DNA of 8,489 nt from a bacterium (GTDB taxonomy: Bacteria > UBP14 > UBA6098 > B30-G16). The stretch covers positions 1 through 8,489 of the forward strand of contig JAMOPH010000331.1 in NCBI GenBank assembly GCA_027064665.1. The letters are read 5' to 3'. This document shows, one piece after another, positions 6,648 to 8,489 of this stretch; position 1 is the first letter of the stretch; each line of letters starts with the position of its first letter. A program made the translations under genes and the position numbers. Under the pieces are notes generated by a model. It saw only the letters and a list, made by a program, of their open reading frames with translations. It searched no databases and was not told the DNA's origin.

Positions 6648-7760
6648 TCAGTCAAGGGTTATTCCGAGGTTCAGTTTCTTTATCAGTTTTTTGGCTTTGT
6701 CTTTGTCGCCCGCCTCAAGGGCTTTTTGTATGTCAAAGGCGGTGGTTGCTTTTTTGCCCTTTTCCATTTTTGCCCAGGTCACAGCGAGGGCTTCCCAGTA
6801 ATCGGGGTTATCGGGCTTTTTCTTGACAAGTTCAATAAATATCTTTTCCGCTTCGTCAAGTTTTCCGGCGTTGAACAGGGCAAGTCCCTTGTTGTTGAGG
6901 GCGCCAGCATCATCGGGATTGATTTTGAGGACCTTGTCAAAATACTGCGCTGCCTCGTCGTATTTTTCCATATTGTAATATCTTACTCCGATATCAAACA
7001 GCACGCCGGCATCGTTTGGGTCAAGTTTTTCCATATGGGTTAGCATTTCCAGGGCTTTTTCGGTCTGTCCCAATTGGTCGTAGGCGTCGGCGGCGGCAGA
7101 ATAGACCTTGGGATTTTGGGCTTTGCCAATGTAGGGTTTTAGAATAGAAATGGCGGAGTCGGGCATATTTTCAGCGGTGTATAGCGCCGCCAGAATTGCG
7201 GCAAGTTCCTCGTCATTGGGGTCCATAAAATGTGCCTTGCGATACACCTCAATTCTTTTATCTATATAATACTGTGCGCTGTCTTTATTGTCCTCTTGCT
7301 CAAACTTCATTTGCTTTTGCTGATATAAAAATCCGAGATTTTTGTAGGCATTAACATTGGTTGAGTCTATTTTTATAGCCATATATGTCCATTCGAGGGA
7401 TTTTTCAAGGTCTTTTTTCCTTTTCCACGCTTTGAGACCTTTATTAAATGCCTCTGCGCTTTTGCTTCTGCGCCATTTTATTATTTCTGCCCTGTATGAG
7501 GTGTCCAATTCCTCCGCTTTGTTGAACATCTCAACCATTTTGTCAAGGCTGTCCATCTCGCCGTATAACTGCCCCGCCAGAAAATACGCCTCCGCATTGG
7601 TGGGATTTTTCTCTATCTCCTTTTTCAACTGGATGAGCGCCTGGTCGTATTCCTTCTGCTGGATATACACCTTCGCCGAGGTCATCTCCGCAGACTGACA
7701 TCCCCAGAACGCCGCCAGCACAAATGCCGCTCCCAACACCGCAATGATGCCCTTGCGCAT
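6648..7760 (-). CDS. TPR-repeat lipoprotein
   Basis: A 370-residue lipoprotein. The signal peptide ends in the lipobox AFWGC, with Cys at 21. The rest is a helical solenoid of tetratricopeptide repeats. Clear repeats begin at about 24 (AKVYIQQKEYDQALIQL), 58 (AYFLAGQLYGEMDSLDKMVEMF), 138 (AYKNLGFLYQQKQ), 186 (LAAILAALYTAENMPDSAISIL), 220 (YSAAADAYDQLGQTEKALEML), 254 (LFDIGVRYYNMEKYDEAAQYF) and 287 (ALNNKGLALFNAGKLDEAEKIF), often with the P of DPND or NPDD between them. Such proteins usually scaffold envelope complexes; the partner here is unknown. The C-terminal part (330-370) is Lys-rich. AAGGAGGA lies about 6 bases before the ATG. It appears to be the first full-size gene of the leftward operon with hflX and the envelope genes, and is transcribed divergently from mraZ. 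Confidence 0.85.
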   Translation of the reverse strand: MRKGIIAVLGAAFVLAAFWGCQSAEMTSAKVYIQQKEYDQALIQLKKEIEKNPTNAEAYFLAGQLYGEMDSLDKMVEMFNKAEELDTSYRAEIIKWRRSKSAEAFNKGLKAWKRKKDLEKSLEWTYMAIKIDSTNVNAYKNLGFLYQQKQMKFEQEDNKDSAQYYIDKRIEVYRKAHFMDPNDEELAAILAALYTAENMPDSAISILKPYIGKAQNPKVYSAAADAYDQLGQTEKALEMLTHMEKLDPNDAGVLFDIGVRYYNMEKYDEAAQYFDKVLKINPDDAGALNNKGLALFNAGKLDEAEKIFIELVKKKPDNPDYWEALAVTWAKMEKGKKATTAFDIQKALEAGDKDKAKKLIKKLNLGITLD

Positions 7761-7787
7761 AGTTTCCTCCTTCGTTTGAATTCAAGT

Positions 7788-7865
7788 TTATCCAAGATAT
7801 TTTTCTTTGTGTTTTTTGGCAAAGGATTTTTTTCTCTTTCGCATCCTGCCGGAGTGGTCGGGCAT
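7788..7865 (-). CDS. Candidate small basic protein or leader peptide, 25 residues
   Basis: A short ORF with ATG at 7865-7863 and TAA at 7790-7788. It encodes 25 residues, of which ten are Lys or Arg plus two His; its middle reads RMRKRKKSFAKKHKEKYLG. A GGAGG motif lies 3 bases before the ATG, which is good in sequence but close. It sits between the candidate divergent promoter and the TPR lipoprotein gene, ending 27 bp before that gene's ATG, so it would be the first cistron of the operon. The composition recalls tiny ribosome-bound proteins such as bTHX or the AURKAIP1/COX24-like family, but I cannot show homology. A translated leader controlling the downstream genes is the other option. The A-rich tract could also produce such a peptide by chance. 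Confidence 0.35.
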   Translation of the reverse strand: MPDHSGRMRKRKKSFAKKHKEKYLG

Positions 7866-7897
7866 AATCCTCCGTTTCGCCCGAGATTGAGAATAAT

Positions 7898-7926
7898 TTT
7901 ATCAATTTCAAATTTTCGCTTGACAA
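7898..7926 (-). promoter_or_regulatory. Candidate promoter of the TPR lipoprotein-hflX operon
   Basis: On the reverse strand TTGTCA (7926-7921) is followed after 17 bases by GATAAA (7903-7898). The -35 matches the consensus at five of six positions and the -10 at four. A TAAAAT alternative lies two bases further downstream. The -35 overlaps the plus-strand mraZ -35 box almost completely, so the two promoters would be back to back. Predicted initiation around 7891 leaves a leader of about 26 bases before the small basic ORF. Confidence 0.35.
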
Positions 7927-7947
7927 TTTAACCGTTCTCCCTAATGT
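7920..7947 (+). promoter_or_regulatory. Probable mraZ promoter
   Basis: TTGACA at 7920-7925 is a perfect sigma70 -35 hexamer. With a 16-base spacer it is followed by TAATGT (7942-7947), a modest -10 match; TTGTAT at 7947-7952 is an alternative. The MraZ repeats start directly after this, so a bound repressor would cover the start point and early transcribed region. The expected leader to the TTG start of mraZ is about 100 bases. Confidence 0.55.
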
Positions 7948-7952
7948 TGTAT

Positions 7953-7979
7953 GTGGGGAAAAGTGGGGAGAAGTGGGGA
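7953..7979 (+). promoter_or_regulatory. MraZ operator: three GTGGGGA direct repeats at 10-bp spacing
   Basis: GTGGGGA occurs at 7953-7959, 7963-7969 and 7973-7979, in phase with one DNA turn. MraZ proteins are known to bind two to four direct repeats with a TGGG or GTGG core at about 10-bp period upstream of their own gene, as shown in Escherichia coli and Mollicutes. The repeats lie 75 bp before the mraZ start and just downstream of its promoter, as expected for autoregulation of the division cluster. Confidence 0.85.
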
Positions 7980-8053
7980 AATAAATACCGCTTTGATTTT
8001 TAAGAAATTAGCGCCGTCGCTTAAAGTTTTATATTAAAACAGGAGAAAATCAA

Positions 8054-8489
8054 TTGTTCACCGGGAGACATCAACATAAACTTGACGCCAAGGGCAGAAT
8101 CGCTCTCCCGGCGAAGATGCGTGAGGCGGGTAAAGGGGTTGCTTATTCTGAGTTCGTGGTCACCAAAGGGTTGGGTGGATGTCTTGCGGTTTTCCCCACT
8201 GAAAAATTTGAGGAATTTGTCAATAATTTTGACCCCGAGGACCTTGAGGTTGAGCAGACCCTCAATTTCTACAGAGAGTTCGTCTCCTGGGCGCACTTTG
8301 TCCCGGTTGACGGGCAGGGAAGAATCAATATCCCCGCAGAACTTCTGGAGTATGCCGGAATAGAAAAAGATGTCCTCATCCTCGGCATTGTTGACTGGAT
8401 TGAACTGTGGGACCCCGAAAGATACAAACAAAATCTGGAAAAATCCAAGGTGGACTATGACAAAGGCGCCAGAGTTTTCTTCAGTTCCG
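8054..8489 (+). CDS. mraZ: Transcriptional regulator MraZ (cut by the right window edge)
   Basis: MraZ is a DNA-binding protein of the AbrB-like swapped-hairpin fold that forms rings and represses the dcw division and cell-wall cluster, of which it is the first gene. From TTG at 8054 the frame stays open for 145 codons to the window edge; since the family is about 140-155 residues, nearly all of it is present. The first half has MFTGRHQHKLDAKGRIALPAK (1-21), with the DxKGR...P...R motif at residues 11, 13-15, 19 and 23. The second has VDGQGRINIPAELLEYAGI (85-103) and VLILGIVDWIELWDPERY (107-124), a good DxxGR repeat. The TTG start is chosen because MF.GR.QHKLD is the usual MraZ beginning and AGGAG (8041-8045) sits 8 bases upstream; no in-frame ATG fits. 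It is the only plus-strand gene. rsmH, ftsL and mur genes are expected to follow beyond the edge. Confidence 0.94.
   Translation, partial: MFTGRHQHKLDAKGRIALPAKMREAGKGVAYSEFVVTKGLGGCLAVFPTEKFEEFVNNFDPEDLEVEQTLNFYREFVSWAHFVPVDGQGRINIPAELLEYAGIEKDVLILGIVDWIELWDPERYKQNLEKSKVDYDKGARVFFSS

Noticed and set aside
7543..7926. 127-codon minus-strand ORF spanning the tpr upstream region
   Set aside because: It overlaps the TPR lipoprotein start in another frame, lacks family features and would run through the well-supported ribosome site of that gene.
8021..8431. 136-codon minus-strand ORF opposite mraZ
   Set aside because: The plus strand here encodes a nearly full MraZ with both DxxGR motifs, so this is an antisense shadow.

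Overview
The window looks like chromosomal DNA of a Gram-negative (diderm) bacterium of moderate GC content, probably from a little-cultured lineage. Three proteins carry lipobox signal peptides and one has an outer-membrane barrel pattern, while a DivIVA homologue and a UVR/zinc protein are also present. Together with the lipoproteins carrying Ig, FN3 and SUMF1 domains, this recalls candidate phyla around the Fibrobacterota-Chlorobiota-Bacteroidota group. That placement is inference, because no rRNA or other phylogenetic marker gene was found.

Layout: nearly everything lies on the minus strand. From the left: the N-terminal three quarters of phosphate acetyltransferase (pta, cut by the left edge), a DivIVA-domain coiled-coil protein, and a UVR-domain protein with a Cys4-like zinc site and an acidic centre. 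Next comes a 441-bp stretch (2332-2772) with no convincing gene but several inverted repeats. Five genes then run leftward from 7760 to 2773 with short gaps: a TPR lipoprotein, the GTPase HflX, a small lipoprotein, a large Ig/FN3/SUMF1 lipoprotein and a small outer-membrane barrel protein. A 25-codon lysine/arginine-rich ORF precedes this set.

At the right edge a single plus-strand gene, mraZ, begins, with a TTG start. MraZ normally opens the division and cell wall (dcw) cluster, so murein and division genes are expected just beyond the window. Its upstream region has a consensus -35 box followed by three direct repeats of GTGGGGA at exact 10-bp spacing, which is the arrangement of a MraZ operator. 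The -35 hexamer overlaps a minus-strand -35-like hexamer facing the TPR operon, so one short control region may serve both directions.

Working together: HflX, pta, DivIVA and MraZ are housekeeping genes for ribosome rescue, acetyl-CoA/acetyl phosphate metabolism, polar growth or division, and division-cluster control. The lipoprotein and barrel genes form an envelope-associated group of unknown job. The most interesting points are the MraZ operator, the hidden small basic ORF, the SUMF1 domain that has lost its catalytic cysteines, and the structured non-coding interval.
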